A stretch of 64,000 nucleotides of DNA from JAFGAV01 sp041479055 (GCA_963702835.1 OY969762.1:806001-870000); one strand, 5' to 3'; shown: positions 1-11,260, numbered from the stretch's first letter. Translations and numbers: made by a program. The notes: generated by a model from the letters alone, not told the origin.

Positions 1-1
1 C

Positions 2-238
2 TCGCATTATTTTTCCAAGATCAGCGTGGCCGTCATCGAGATCACGGCCGGCAGCCTCAAGGTGGGGGACACCATTCATGTCAAGGGCCACACCAGTGAT
101 TTCACCCAACAGGTGGAGTCGCTCCAGCAGGAGCACCAATCGATCCCCCAGGCCGGGAAGGGCAGCTCGGTGGGCCTGAAGGTGAAGTCTCCGGTCCATG
201 ACCATGACCTGGTTTTCAAGGTCAAGCCGGAGGTCTGA
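2..238 (+). CDS. Translation elongation factor-like protein (EF-Tu domain 2-like), 5' partial
   Basis: This is a small single-domain protein whose reading frame is open from base 2, so its first residues lie outside the window. The in-frame text before the internal GTG at 26 (SHYFSKISVAVIEI) matches the usual N-terminal HYFSKI.VAV.E motif of the family, so the GTG is not the true start. The domain is a beta-barrel like domain 2 of translation GTPases (KVGDTIHVKGHTSDF, then a conserved Q.VESLQ.EH segment and G..VGLKV). There is no GTPase domain and its cellular role is unknown. It stops 60 nt before the methylmalonyl-CoA mutase gene and may be cotranscribed with it. Family recognised from sequence pattern only. 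Confidence 0.75.
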   Translation, partial: SHYFSKISVAVIEITAGSLKVGDTIHVKGHTSDFTQQVESLQQEHQSIPQAGKGSSVGLKVKSPVHDHDLVFKVKPEV

Positions 239-298
239 GCCTGGGGCTGAAGCCGGACCGGATATCTGCGATTTTGTGCGGCGGCAAGGAGGTCTCTA

Positions 299-1936
<1,638 letters not shown>

Positions 1937-1945
1937 AGGAGGTCT

Positions 1946-1978
1946 ATGGGGAATATCGAGGAACCCATCAGCTATTGA
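1946..1978 (+). other. 10-codon mini-ORF with strong Shine-Dalgarno between the two mutase genes
   Basis: Immediately after the large-subunit stop, GAAGGAGG lies 3 nt upstream of an ATG that opens a 10-residue frame (MGNIEEPISY). It ends 29 nt before the small-subunit ATG. It may be a coupling leader peptide, or the N-terminus of a gene lost through another indel in this error-rich stretch. Function is not known. Confidence 0.25.
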
Positions 1979-2007
1979 GGGCTCCGCCAAGAGCGGGGGA
2001 GGGAGAG

Positions 2008-2405
2008 ATGACTCAGAAAAAGATCAGGGTCCTCATCGCCAAACCTGGGCTGGACGGCCATGACCGGGGGGCTAAGGTCATCTGCCGGGCCCTTCGGGAC
2101 GCCGGCATGGAAGTCATCTATACGGGGCTGCGCCGGACCCCGGAGGAGATCGTCAGCGCCGCCATCCAGGAAGATGTGGATGTCATCGGGCTGAGCATCC
2201 TGTCCGGGGCCCATGGCGTCCTTTTCCCCGCATCCTGGAATTGCTGAAAGAGCAGGGGGCCGAGGATATCCCGGTCATCGCCGGGGGCATCATCCCCGAA
2301 AAGGACATTCCCCAGATGAAGAAGATCGGAGTCAAAGAGATTTTCCCCCCGGGCTCCTCCACCCAGGACATTGTCCGTTGGATAGAAAATATAAAAAGTG
2401 CTTGA
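2008..2405 (+). CDS. Methylmalonyl-CoA mutase small (B12-binding) subunit, one frameshift
   Basis: This is the cobalamin-binding partner of the preceding catalytic subunit. It starts at ATG 2008 behind GGGAGGGAG. It shows the B12-binding signature KPGLDGHDRGAKV, in which the DxHxxG His provides the lower axial ligand to cobalt, then GLSILSGAHG. The frame is lost near 2226-2230, where one C is missing from a C run. In the restored frame it continues FPRILELLKEQGAEDIPVI and GVKEIFPPGSSTQDIV to the TGA at 2403-2405. The repaired length of about 132 residues is normal for this subunit. The stop codon lies inside the TTGACA box of the promoter proposed for the next gene. Confidence 0.88.
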
Positions 2406-2431
2406 CAGCGTTTTTTATTTTATGGTATGCA
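2402..2431 (+). promoter_or_regulatory. Sigma-70-type promoter for the M23 peptidase gene
   Basis: Perfect -35 TTGACA (2402-2407), 18-nt T-rich spacer, -10 TATGCA (2426-2431). Predicted start of transcription is about 5 nt before ATG 2443, and no Shine-Dalgarno is visible, so the mRNA may be nearly leaderless. Confidence 0.45.
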
Positions 2432-2442
2432 AGTAAAAAATC

Positions 2443-3333
2443 ATGGGTAAGAGAGCTTTTTCGCTAATCATCGTTCCCCATTCCCAGGCCGCATCCCGGT
2501 CTCTGTCCATCTCCAAAAAACTGATGAAGATGGCCCTGGGCGGGGCGGGCTTCCTGTTCGTCCTGTCCTGCGTCCTGCTGGTGGATTATTTCTCCATGGG
2601 CCAGGTCCGGGCCAAATACCGGAAATTGTTGAAAGAAAGCGCTGTCCAGAAAGCCACTTTGGAAGAATACAAGACCGGCATGGACCGCCTCCAGCATACT
2701 GTGGAGAACTTTGAAGTGTACGCCAAGAAGCTGAATATCATGGCCGGGCTGAAGGCGCCGGGGATATCCGAGGTGGGCATCGGCGACGGCACGATCGGGC
2801 CGAACGTTCAGGCCCTCAGCGCTCCTCCCCAGGATTTATCCCTGCCGGCCATGCAGCAGATCGGCCAGAAAGCCGAGGTCCTGGAGAAAAACCTGAACAC
2901 GCTGGTCAATTTCTTCGAGAACCAGAACGCCCGGCTGGCCTGCACCCCCACCATTTGGCCGACCATGGGCTGGGTGACCTCGGGCTTCGGCCCACGGACC
3001 GACCCCTTCACCGGCAAGCCCGCCTTTCATTACGGTTTGGATATTGCCACCAACCTGGGCAACCCCGTGTATGCCACGGCCGATGGAACGGTCATTCAGA
3101 TCAAGATTGATAAAATAAGCGGCAAGGCCATTCTCATCAATCACGGAAACAACGTGGCCAGCGGCTATCTCCACCTGGATAAATTCCTGGTGAGGGAAGG
3201 GCAAAAGGTCCGGCGCGGCGACGTCATCGGTTTGGTGGGCCGCACGGGAAAAGCCCTGGGCCCGCACCTCCATTACGAAATCTGGATCAATGGAATCCAC
3301 CAGAACCCCTATCATTACATCCTGGAAGAGTAG
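2443..3333 (+). CDS. M23 (LytM-type) metallopeptidase, membrane-anchored
   Basis: A probable peptidoglycan endopeptidase of 296 residues acting outside the cytoplasmic membrane. There is one transmembrane helix near residues 30-50, then a coiled-coil-like stretch (about 55-90), a linker, and a C-terminal M23 domain. The domain shows G.R.DPFTG....HYGLDIA (zinc His and Asp) and GPHLHYEIW (the HxH motif with the third zinc ligand), so the active site appears complete. Wall cleavage or activation of another hydrolase are both possible. It sits between the mutase genes and the convergent fmt gene and has its own strong TTGACA promoter. Confidence 0.85.
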   Translation: MGKRAFSLIIVPHSQAASRSLSISKKLMKMALGGAGFLFVLSCVLLVDYFSMGQVRAKYRKLLKESAVQKATLEEYKTGMDRLQHTVENFEVYAKKLNIMAGLKAPGISEVGIGDGTIGPNVQALSAPPQDLSLPAMQQIGQKAEVLEKNLNTLVNFFENQNARLACTPTIWPTMGWVTSGFGPRTDPFTGKPAFHYGLDIATNLGNPVYATADGTVIQIKIDKISGKAILINHGNNVASGYLHLDKFLVREGQKVRRGDVIGLVGRTGKALGPHLHYEIWINGIHQNPYHYILEE

Positions 3334-3350
3334 ACGCAGATTCTTCCGGG

Positions 3351-4284
3351 CTAGAACTCAAACCGGAGGCCGCTCCCCAGTCTGGCTCCCAAGGAAAATT
3401 CATATCCGCTCATAGGCTTCCCATTTTCCGGCTGAAGCCTGGCGATGAGATAGCTCCCCTGTCCGCATTGGACCGTGATCCCGGCCCGGTCGACGGCCAA
3501 GACTGTTCCCGGAGGCTGAGGAGGTTCCGGCCCGGACAAGCCGCGGCCCTCCAGGAATCTTGAGCCGCCGCTCCTGGAGCCGGCTGAAAGCCGAAGGCCA
3601 GGGCGTGAAGGCCCGCACGCGTCGCCCGACCTCCTCGGCGGCCAGACGCCAGTCCAGACGCCCGTCGTCTTTTTTGAGCTTGGGCGCATAGGTGGCCAGG
3701 GAATGGTCCTGGGGCCGGCGGGTTATGGTTTCCAGCCGGTCGAGGGTCGAGAGCAACAGCCTGGCGCCCAGGACGGCCAGGCGGCTCTCCAATTCCCGGG
3801 CATTCTCCTCGGCCCGGATGTCGGTCTCCGTTTGAGCCAGAATATCGCCCTCATCCATTTTTTCATTCAGCTCGATAATGGTCACTCCGGTACGGGTTTC
3901 TCCGCTGAAGATGCTCCAGGCCACGGGGGAAGCGCCCCGGTACTTGGGCAGCAGAGAGAAATGGACGTTGAGAGTGTGGCGGCGGGGCAAATAGATGATA
4001 TCCGCGGGGATGATCTGGCCGTAGGCCACCACGATCTGAATTTCGGGCTGGAGGAGGGCCAGCCGCTCCACGACCTCCGGAGCTTTGCGGATTTTTTCCG
4101 GCTGGAGGAGGGGAATTTTTTTTTCGAGGGCAAATCGTTTGACCGGGCAGGGCGTCAGGGCTTTGCCCCGGCCGGCCGGTTTGTCCGGCTGGGTGATGAC
4201 CAGGCTGACGCTGTGGCCGGCCGCCAAGAGGCTGTTCAGGGACGGAAGGGCGGCCTCCGGGCTGCCGATAAAAACAATCTTCAT
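3351..4284 (-). CDS. fmt: Methionyl-tRNA formyltransferase, one frameshift
   Basis: Formylates initiator Met-tRNA using 10-formyl-tetrahydrofolate. The N-terminal part shows the Rossmann start IVFIGSPEAALPSL, the catalytic SLLPKYRGASPVAW region with the preceding LNVHFS histidine, and GVTIIELNEKMDEGDIL. Frame is lost near 3555-3560. The other frame continues with GTVLAVDRAGITVQCG and a normal C-terminus ending GLRFEF at 3351. The repaired length of about 310 residues is right for Fmt. The start codon overlaps the def stop by the ATGA arrangement, so def-fmt is a translationally coupled pair. One indel, probably a base-call error. Confidence 0.9.
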
Positions 4285-4797
4285 CGGGCTGGGGAGGTCT
4301 CCAATCCTTTCTTGAGCTTCCGCTTGAGAAGCTGCCGCTTGAGAGGAGATAGGCGGTCGATGAACAACTTGCCGTTGAGATGATCGATCTCATGGCAGAA
4401 GACCCGGGCCAATATTTCCGTAGCCTCATAGGTCCTTTCCCGGCCTTCCAGGTCCAGCCCCTTGACCTCCACCCGAGCGGGGCGGGTCACGTTCTCATAT
4501 ATTCCGGGAACGGACAGGCAGCCCTCCTCGGCAATGATCTCGCCCTCTTTGTCCATAATCTCCGGGTTGACTAAAATGATCAGATCCTGGCCGTTTTTGC
4601 CCACAGACAAATCCACGGTGATCAGCCTGCGGCTGACATCGACCTGGGGCGCGGACAGCCCGAGGCCGGGGCGCCTGGTGCATGGTCTCCACCATATCCC
4701 GGGCCAGCTCGACGATGAAGGCGTCGATATCGCGGATGGGTTCGGCCACTTCCGACAAGGATTTATAGCCGAAGGTTTTAATCGGGCGAATCGCCAC
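4281..4797 (-). CDS. def: Peptide deformylase, one frameshift
   Basis: Removes the N-formyl group from nascent proteins. The start chosen is GTG 4797 (VAIRPIKTFGYKSL), which has GAGGA 7 nt upstream. The ATG at 4851 gives an atypical N-terminal extension. Motif 1 (GLGLSAPQ) is readable only after correcting an indel near 4665-4670. Motif 2 is EGCLSVPG (metal Cys) and motif 3 is HEIDHLNG (two metal His and catalytic Glu). The repaired length is about 172 residues. It is the first gene of def-fmt on the minus strand, separated from the OPT transporter gene by a good intrinsic terminator. Confidence 0.9.
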
Positions 4798-4862
4798 GTT
4801 GTTCCTCGTTTCTATTCTAGGGGAAAGGGATGATGAATTCAAATTTTCCATAAAAAGAGAAA

Positions 4863-4891
4863 GGGGACAGGTCAGGCACGGACCTGTCCCC
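4863..4891 (-). terminator. Rho-independent terminator downstream of the OPT transporter gene
   Basis: Perfect 11-bp inverted repeat (GGGGACAGGTC / GACCTGTCCCC) with a 7-nt loop. On the minus strand it is followed by a pyrimidine-rich tract ending in five T. It lies 15 nt beyond the extended OPT stop. Confidence 0.8.
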
Positions 4892-4905
4892 CGTTCGTTT
4901 GCGAC

Positions 4906-6929
4906 TTAAATGATCGCTGAAGGCGGGGGCGGCTCGTCCGGCCGGCCGGCTTTGCGCAGCGGGATGACCACCAGGTACAAAGCCATCAGCACCAAAACTC
5001 CCAGGCCGACCCCATAAGAGGGATTGGCAAGAAGCTTGGGGATCTGGACATTCAAAAAATTTCCAGAGCGGCATGCACCAAACCTGTCAAGGCTTCACCA
5101 GCAATGAGGCCTGCCGCCAGGAGGATGCCCACGTTCTCCACTCGTGCCTTCTGGGCGTCGTTCATTTTGCGGCGAACGATCAGTCGGTCGACAATACCCT
5201 TGATCATGCCGCCGCAGAAGATGGCGAACGTAGTGCCCAGGGGGAGGTACATGCCCACGGCCACCAGCATGGGCGAGCGGACCTGGACCAAAATCATTAC
5301 TAGGCCCAACAGCATGCCCACGATGACCAGCGGCCAGGCCATTTGGCCGCCGACGATGCCCTGGGATAAGGCGGCCATCAGTCCAGCCTGGGGGGCGGGG
5401 AGTTCAGGGCTCCCAAACTTGAAGGCGGCGTGGAGGATCATCAAGGGGAAGAAAAGAACCAGGGAGGCGAACAGGATGCCGAACATGTTTCCTACTTGCA
5501 TCTTCCAGGGCGTGCCGCCCAGGATATGCCCGACCTTGAGGTCTTGGAGCATCTCTCCGGCCACGGCCGAGGAAACACAGACGACGGCCGCTACGCCCAG
5601 AACGGCGACGACGCCCCTAATCCCCGTGGCGCCGATAAGCACCATGAGCAGGGCGGCGATGATCAGCGTGGAAAGGGTCAAACCGGAGATGGGGTTGTTG
5701 GAGGAGCCGATCGTACCCACCAGGTTGCCCGACACCGCGGCGAAAAAGAATCCGGCGATGATCATCACTGCCGCGGCAATGAGGGCCGAACTCATCGTCC
5801 CGGAGAAAATCTTATAAACGAAGACCATCAGGATGAGGCACGCGGCCAGGCCGGCGAATACGATCCGGAGGTTGAGGTCCTTTTCCAGCCGGCCAACGCT
5901 TTCCGCTTGTCCGGCCGCCTTTTTGATGTCGCTGAAGGAACGTTTCATCCCTGCGGCCAGGTTCTTTCGCATTTTATAAAGCGTGTAACCGGCGCCCATC
6001 AGCATCCCACCCACGGCGATGGGCCGGATGATGAAGAGCCAGATGTTGGTCACATAGTCAGCGCCGTCGGCGTCAAAGAGAGGTAGGCCGATGGAGGCCA
6101 ACTGGGGCCCGAGGAAGAAGATCAACAGCGGGGCGAAGAGGCCCCAGGCCAAGACGCCGCCGGCGAAGTTCAGGGCGCCCAGGCGCGGGCCGATGATGTA
6201 GCCGACGCCGATATAGGCGGGCATGATGCCGGGACCGGAGAAATAATACTGTCCGCCGGTGGAAAGAGCGGGGGCCGTACCGGCCGTGCCCAATTTGACT
6301 AGGCTCTTGCCCAGGGCGCCGACTTTGATAAAGAAATTTTTGGTGGCCGAAAAAACCTTCAATACGCCTAGGGCATAGATCACGGAGCCAACGCCCATGG
6401 ATATAAACAAGAACTTGGCGCCGGCGCTGCCCCGCTGTCCGGCCTTATGAATCTCGGCCGCGGCCTTGGACTCCGGGAAGGGGAGGTCGGGATCGGTGAC
6501 CATCACCCGCCGCAGGAAGGTGACGAAGAGAATGCCCAGCAGGCCGCCCACGAACATCAACAGGGAGCTTTTGACATAAACGCTCACGCCCTTGAACACC
6601 TTCCAGTCGGCCAGGAGCGGGGAATTGGTTTGGATGGCCACCAGGACAAAGGCCGGGATGGTGAAGATGGCTCCGGCCGCTACGGACTCGCCGATGGAGC
6701 CAACGGTTCGGGCAATGTTTTCTTCCAGGATGGAGCCGCGCATGAGCTTGAGGACGGCCATGCCGATGACGGCTGCCGGGTAGGTGGCGGCAATGGTCAT
6801 GCCCGCCCGCAGGCCGAGATAAGCGTTGGCCGCGCCCAGAACGACGCACATCACCAAGCCGATGAGCAGAGCCCTCAGGGTGAACTCTCTCATGTTCGTT
6901 TTTTCCGGAACGTAGGGCTGATGGGGCAT
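4906..6929 (-). CDS. OPT-family oligopeptide/metallophore transporter, frameshift near the C-terminus
   Basis: A polytopic inner-membrane symporter of the OPT superfamily, probably importing small peptides or metal chelates. It starts MPHQPYVPEKTNMREFTLRA behind AAGGAGG. It shows the OPT N-terminal NAYLGLRAGMTIAATYPAAV and the central GPGIMPAYIGVGYIIGPR motif, with many hydrophobic helices. The frame stops at 5052 after ALEIF. The stop directly follows a run of six T, and one extra T would continue the frame through about 49 residues (a final helix GVGLGVLVLMALYLVVIPL and a proline-rich tail) to TAA at 4906-4908. The longer form gives a normal C-terminus for the family. Substrate cannot be told from sequence. 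Confidence 0.85.
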
Positions 6930-6958
6930 GAATTCCTCCTTGACGGAATTGTGCCTCT

Positions 6959-6987
6959 ATATGACAAAATTTAATATCAAAAGTCAA
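6959..6987 (-). promoter_or_regulatory. Promoter of the OPT transporter gene
   Basis: On the minus strand: -35 TTGACT, 17-nt spacer, -10 TCATAT. It is followed by a short leader with AAGGAGGAATTC before the ATG. Confidence 0.6.
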
Positions 6988-7009
6988 GCCGAGGGCCGGA
7001 CCGCCCCAT

Positions 7010-7038
7010 TTGCCATAGGAAAAGATTTGTGCTAAAAA
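7010..7038 (+). promoter_or_regulatory. Promoter of the mre/PBP2/RodA operon
   Basis: -35 TTGCCA (7010-7015), 17-nt spacer, -10 TAAAAA (7033-7038), then a leader with GAAGGA ahead of the mreB ATG at 7066. It is divergent from the OPT promoter. Confidence 0.55.
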
Positions 7039-7065
7039 GAAATATCACATGAAAGAAGGACGTCC

Positions 7066-8097
7066 ATGGGCGTGATCAAGTGGTTCAAGGACCGGCTCTT
7101 CTGTGACCTGGCCATCGACCTGGGAACGGCCAACACCCTGGTTTATATGCGGGGCAAGGGCATTATCCTCCAGGAGCCCTCCATCGTCGTGATCAACAAT
7201 GCCACGGGCAAAGTGGAGGCTGTCGGTCACCGGGCCAAGGAGATGCTGGGCAAGACGCCCGGCTCGATCGTCGCCATCCGTCCCATGCGCGACGGGGTCA
7301 TCGCCGATTTCGAGATCGCCGAGAAGATGCTCGATTATTTCATCAAGAAAGCCACCAACAACCGCGGCTTCCTGCTCCGGCCGAGGATCGTCATCGGCAT
7401 CCCCACCGGCATCACCCAGGTCGAGCGTCGGGCGGTCAAAGACGTGGCCCTGCGGGCCAAGGCTACGGAGGTCTACCTGGTGGAGCAGCCTATGTCGGCC
7501 GCAATCGGCGCCGACCTGCCCATCTCCGAGCCGACGGGCAACATGGTGGTCGATATCGGCGGCGGCACGACGGACATCGCCGTCATCTCCATGAACGGGA
7601 TCGTCTTCAACCACTCCATTCGCATCGCCGGCAACGAGATGGATGAGGCCATCGTCCAGTACCTGAAGAAGAAGTACAACCTGCTGATCGGCGAGAGGAC
7701 CGCCGAGCAGGTCAAGATACAGATCGGCTCGGCCTATCCGCTGGATGAGCCGTTGACCATGGAAATCAAGGGCCGGGACCTGCGTGACGGCATCCCCAAG
7801 ACCATCGTCGTGGATGACCAGGAGATGCGGGAAGCGCTGGAGGACGTGGTGGGGGCCATCATTAATGCCCTCCGCATCGCCCTGGAGAAAACTCCGCCCG
7901 AGTTGGCGGCGGACATCATCGACCGGGGTATCATTCTCACCGGCGGCGGGGCGCTGCTGAAAAATCTGGACCGCCGCATCCGGGAGGAGACACAGCTTCC
8001 GGTCTTCATCACCGAGGACCCCTTGACTACGGTGGTCCTGGGCGCGGGCAAGATGCTGGACAACCTGGATCTGTTGCGAAAGGTCTCCCTGATCTGA
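7066..8097 (+). CDS. mreB: Rod shape-determining actin-like protein MreB
   Basis: A bacterial actin homologue that polymerises under the inner membrane and guides the elongasome. It has 343 residues, the usual length. It shows phosphate-1 (DLAIDLGTANTLVY), connect and phosphate-2 (MVVDIGGGTTDIAV), and adenosine (GIILTGGGALLKNLD) motifs of the actin/Hsp70 fold. It is first in a tight operon with mreC, mreD, the class-B PBP and rodA. The start has GAAGGA upstream. Confidence 0.97.
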   Translation: MGVIKWFKDRLFCDLAIDLGTANTLVYMRGKGIILQEPSIVVINNATGKVEAVGHRAKEMLGKTPGSIVAIRPMRDGVIADFEIAEKMLDYFIKKATNNRGFLLRPRIVIGIPTGITQVERRAVKDVALRAKATEVYLVEQPMSAAIGADLPISEPTGNMVVDIGGGTTDIAVISMNGIVFNHSIRIAGNEMDEAIVQYLKKKYNLLIGERTAEQVKIQIGSAYPLDEPLTMEIKGRDLRDGIPKTIVVDDQEMREALEDVVGAIINALRIALEKTPPELAADIIDRGIILTGGGALLKNLDRRIREETQLPVFITEDPLTTVVLGAGKMLDNLDLLRKVSLI

Positions 8098-8116
8098 ACG
8101 GATCGGCCGGGCGGGC

Positions 8117-8971
8117 ATGCCGCTTTTTCCCAGAGAAAAGAGATCGAGCAGGATCTTCATCGCCCTGATCGTTTTTCATATGGTCCTGCTGTCTTTCCAA
8201 GTCCCGCTGGGCACGGAGCCCACCTTTGTGGAAAAGTCCGTCTTTGCCGTCCTCACTCCCATCCAGCACGGCGTGGTGGCTGTGGTCCGCTTTCTGGGCC
8301 GCCTGTGGCGGACATATTTTTACTTCCACCACGTCCAGCTCCAAAACCAGGATATGAGACGAGAAATTTATTATCTGCGCCAGGAGAATGCCCTGTTGCG
8401 GCACTCCCTGGAAAGGTTTCAAGCCAAGGAGGGCCTGAGGCTGTTCTTTTTACAGACTCAGCGTTCGATTCACATTGCCTCGGTGATCAGCCTGGACCCG
8501 CTGAACTATAAGAAAGCCATGATCATCGATCAGGGGCGGCTGGCCGGCCTGGCCAAAGACATGGTCGTCCTGGACGGGGCTGGCCATCTAGTCGGCCGGA
8601 TCATCGAGCCGCTTTCCCTAGCCGAGGCCACGGTGCAGCTCATCAGCGATGAGAGCAGCGGGGTGGGAGTGGTGATCCAGGGAAACAAGGGCGCAGGTGT
8701 GCTGGCCGGGGAGGGGAGCGGACTTTGCCAGCTCAAGTATATCCTGAGCACCGCCGAGGGAATCAGCGTGGGGGATGAAGTGCTAACCTCAGGCTATGAC
8801 CGGATTTATCCCCCGGGGCTGCCGGTGGGCACGATCATTTCGATCGGCCGGGACAGCGCCCTGTTCAAGACCATCGTCGTCCGGCCCTTTTTCGATTTTA
8901 ACAAGCTCGACCTGGTCGCGGTCATCGTCCCGCCGGAGGAAGCGCCGGCCAGCCGGAGGCCCGGTCCATGA
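8117..8971 (+). CDS. mreC: Rod shape-determining protein MreC
   Basis: Periplasmic scaffold of the elongasome that contacts PBP2. It has 284 residues: a short cytoplasmic start, one membrane helix near residues 15-35, a coiled coil (LQNQDMRREIYYLRQENALL) and the beta-rich MreC core with GLAKDMVVLDGAGHLVGRI, then SVGDEVLTSGYDRIYPPGLP. It lies 19 nt after mreB and overlaps mreD by 4 nt, indicating coupling. Confidence 0.95.
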   Translation: MPLFPREKRSSRIFIALIVFHMVLLSFQVPLGTEPTFVEKSVFAVLTPIQHGVVAVVRFLGRLWRTYFYFHHVQLQNQDMRREIYYLRQENALLRHSLERFQAKEGLRLFFLQTQRSIHIASVISLDPLNYKKAMIIDQGRLAGLAKDMVVLDGAGHLVGRIIEPLSLAEATVQLISDESSGVGVVIQGNKGAGVLAGEGSGLCQLKYILSTAEGISVGDEVLTSGYDRIYPPGLPVGTIISIGRDSALFKTIVVRPFFDFNKLDLVAVIVPPEEAPASRRPGP

Positions 8972-9447
8972 GGGATGCCGTTCGGGCCGCCGCCGGAATC
9001 GCCCTGGCCCTGGCCCTCCACTCCCTATTGTCCAGGACGGTCTCCTCCTGGACGCCGCTTTTCCACGTTTTCCTGCTGGTTGTGTTGTTCGCCGCCCAGC
9101 TCCGCGGGGAGCTCTTCGGAGCGGTGATGGGGACCTTTAGCGGGTTGGTGGTGGACACGTTGTCCCTGGGCGTTTTCGGCATCGCCGGGTTGTCCATGAC
9201 CATCATCGGCTATTTGGCCGGCGCAGTGGCCAAGCGCATCAACGTCCTGTCCTTTTTCCGGAACTTCCTTTTTTTATTTATCATGACCGCCCTGGAGTTC
9301 ATCTTGTGGAGCCTGTTGGCCATCCTGCTGGTGGGACAGCCGCTGGCTGGAGCCCGAAGCCTCCTGGCCAGGCCTCTGGTGACAGCCCTGGTGGGCGCTG
9401 TTCTCTTCTCGGCCTACCGCCGCATCCAGAAAAGACATGGAAAGTAA
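8968..9447 (+). CDS. mreD: Rod shape-determining protein MreD
   Basis: Small integral membrane component of the elongasome. It has 159 residues and five or so hydrophobic helices, with the family pattern LRGELFGAVMGTFSGLVVDTL followed by FGIAGLSMTIIGYLAG. It overlaps mreC by ATGA and the PBP gene by 11 nt. Sequence is poorly conserved in this family, so the call rests on topology, this short motif and position. Confidence 0.9.
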   Translation: MRDAVRAAAGIALALALHSLLSRTVSSWTPLFHVFLLVVLFAAQLRGELFGAVMGTFSGLVVDTLSLGVFGIAGLSMTIIGYLAGAVAKRINVLSFFRNFLFLFIMTALEFILWSLLAILLVGQPLAGARSLLARPLVTALVGAVLFSAYRRIQKRHGK

Positions 9448-11260
9448 CCGAATCTACGAGGACTTGTCCGGGGTCCAGAAAAGGGCCAACCGCTTGCGGG
9501 TGGCCATCGAGGTCCTCTTCCTGGTCTTGGTTTTTTTCTATTGGAAGACCCAGATACTGGACCATCGGAAGTACTGGAAGCTGGCGGAGAAGAACCGGAT
9601 CAGAGAGACGATTATCCCCGCTCCCCGTGGGCTGGTCCTCGACCGAAAGGGCATCATCCTGGTCAAGAATATCGGTTCCTTCAAGACTTCACTCATCCGG
9701 GAGAACACTCCCGACCTGGAGCGTTCCTACCGCTCGATCAGCCAGCTGTTGGGCCTGCCCCTGGAGGAACTGAAAAAAAGGGTAGCCAAGTACAGGGCCA
9801 TGCCTCCCTTCAAGCCGCTACCGGTCAAGGAAGACCTGAGCCTGGAGGAGGTGACCCTGGTGGATGCCCGCCGTCTGGAGATGCCCGAACTGATCATCGA
9901 AGCCGAGCCTAAACGGCAATATCCTTTCGGCTCCTTCGCCGTCCATGTCCTGGGCTATCTCCAGGAGATCTCCGCCGAAGAGCTCCGGACCCCCCGCTAC
10001 CAGGACCGCCGTTTGGGCGACCTCATCGGCAAGACGGGCCTGGAAGCCGAGTATGAGCCTTTCCTCATCGGCCGCAACGGCCGGTTGGTGGAGGTGGTGG
10101 ACAGTCAGGGACGTAAACAGGGAGAGGTCGAAAAGCTCGAGCCCCAGACCAGCCCCAGCTTGCAGTTGAACCTGGACTTCGACCTTCAGAAAAAGGCCGA
10201 GAGCTTGCTGGAAGGGAGGGAGGGCGCCATCATTGTGCTCGACCCCCGAACGGGTTGTGTGCTGGCCCTGGCCAGCTATCCAACCTTCGAGCCCAACAAA
10301 TTCATCCACCGCTTTACGCCCGAGGAATGGCAGGCCGTTGTTCAAGACCCGGCCACGCCTTTGGAGAACCGGGCCATCCGGGGCCTCTATTCTCCGGGCT
10401 CGATCTTCAAACTGACCATGAGCTTGGCCGCTCTCAACCTGGATGTCATCACCGAGCGGACTTCCTTTTTCTGCGGAGGGGAAATCACCCTGTATGGCCA
10501 GCCGTTTTCCTGCTGGGCGGCGGGCGGACACGGGATGCTCGACCTGACTTCCGCCATCCGCAACTCCTGCAATATTTATTTCTATAACCTGGGCAAGAGG
10601 ATGCGCATTGAGGATATTGCCCGTCAAGCCCAGTTGTACGGCTTCGGCCAGTTGACCGGGATCGACCTGCCCGGGGAAAAAGAAGGGCTTGTTCCCACGC
10701 CGGAATGGAAAAAAGCTAAGAAGAAAGCAGCCTGGTATCCGGGCGAAACTATTTCGGTGGCCATCGGGCAGGGACCTCTCCTGGTGACGCCGCTTCAGGT
10801 GGCCGCCCACACGGCCTTTATAGCCAACCGCGGCCGCAAGATCGTGCCCCATCTGTTGAACCCGGCCACGGCCATTCGCCGGGATTTTCAATCGCCGGAC
10901 GGGGCGGATTTTCTGCTGCGCACAGGACTCCGCCGCTCCGCCTTCGACAAGGTCATCAAGGGTATGTGGGAGTCTGTCAACCGGGAGGGGACGGGCAAGG
11001 CGGCCATGATCGAGGGGTTCGATATCTGCGGCAAGACGGGCTCGACCCAGACGATCAGCACCGAGTCCGCCGAGAGGTTGGCCCAGCGGAAGATCGAAGT
11101 GAAAACCCATTCCTGGTTCACCGGGTTCGCTCCCAAAGACAAGCCGGAGGTGGTGGTCACCGTGCTGGTTGAGTACGGCGGCGGTGGCGGGGCCACGGCC
11201 GCACCCCTGGCCCGCCAGCTTTTTGAATATTACCGCGAGCTCTATCAAAACGGAAAATGA
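9437..11260 (+). CDS. mrdA: Penicillin-binding protein 2 (class B transpeptidase)
   Basis: Cross-links peptidoglycan during lateral elongation, partner of RodA. It has 607 residues: one N-terminal membrane anchor (about 17-35), the PBP dimerisation domain, and the transpeptidase domain with the catalytic SIFK at Ser322, SCN at 377-379 and KTG at 533-535. All three active-site motifs are intact. It overlaps mreD upstream and rodA downstream by 4 nt. Confidence 0.95.
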   Translation: MESNRIYEDLSGVQKRANRLRVAIEVLFLVLVFFYWKTQILDHRKYWKLAEKNRIRETIIPAPRGLVLDRKGIILVKNIGSFKTSLIRENTPDLERSYRSISQLLGLPLEELKKRVAKYRAMPPFKPLPVKEDLSLEEVTLVDARRLEMPELIIEAEPKRQYPFGSFAVHVLGYLQEISAEELRTPRYQDRRLGDLIGKTGLEAEYEPFLIGRNGRLVEVVDSQGRKQGEVEKLEPQTSPSLQLNLDFDLQKKAESLLEGREGAIIVLDPRTGCVLALASYPTFEPNKFIHRFTPEEWQAVVQDPATPLENRAIRGLYSPGSIFKLTMSLAALNLDVITERTSFFCGGEITLYGQPFSCWAAGGHGMLDLTSAIRNSCNIYFYNLGKRMRIEDIARQAQLYGFGQLTGIDLPGEKEGLVPTPEWKKAKKKAAWYPGETISVAIGQGPLLVTPLQVAAHTAFIANRGRKIVPHLLNPATAIRRDFQSPDGADFLLRTGLRRSAFDKVIKGMWESVNREGTGKAAMIEGFDICGKTGSTQTISTESAERLAQRKIEVKTHSWFTGFAPKDKPEVVVTVLVEYGGGGGATAAPLARQLFEYYRELYQNGK

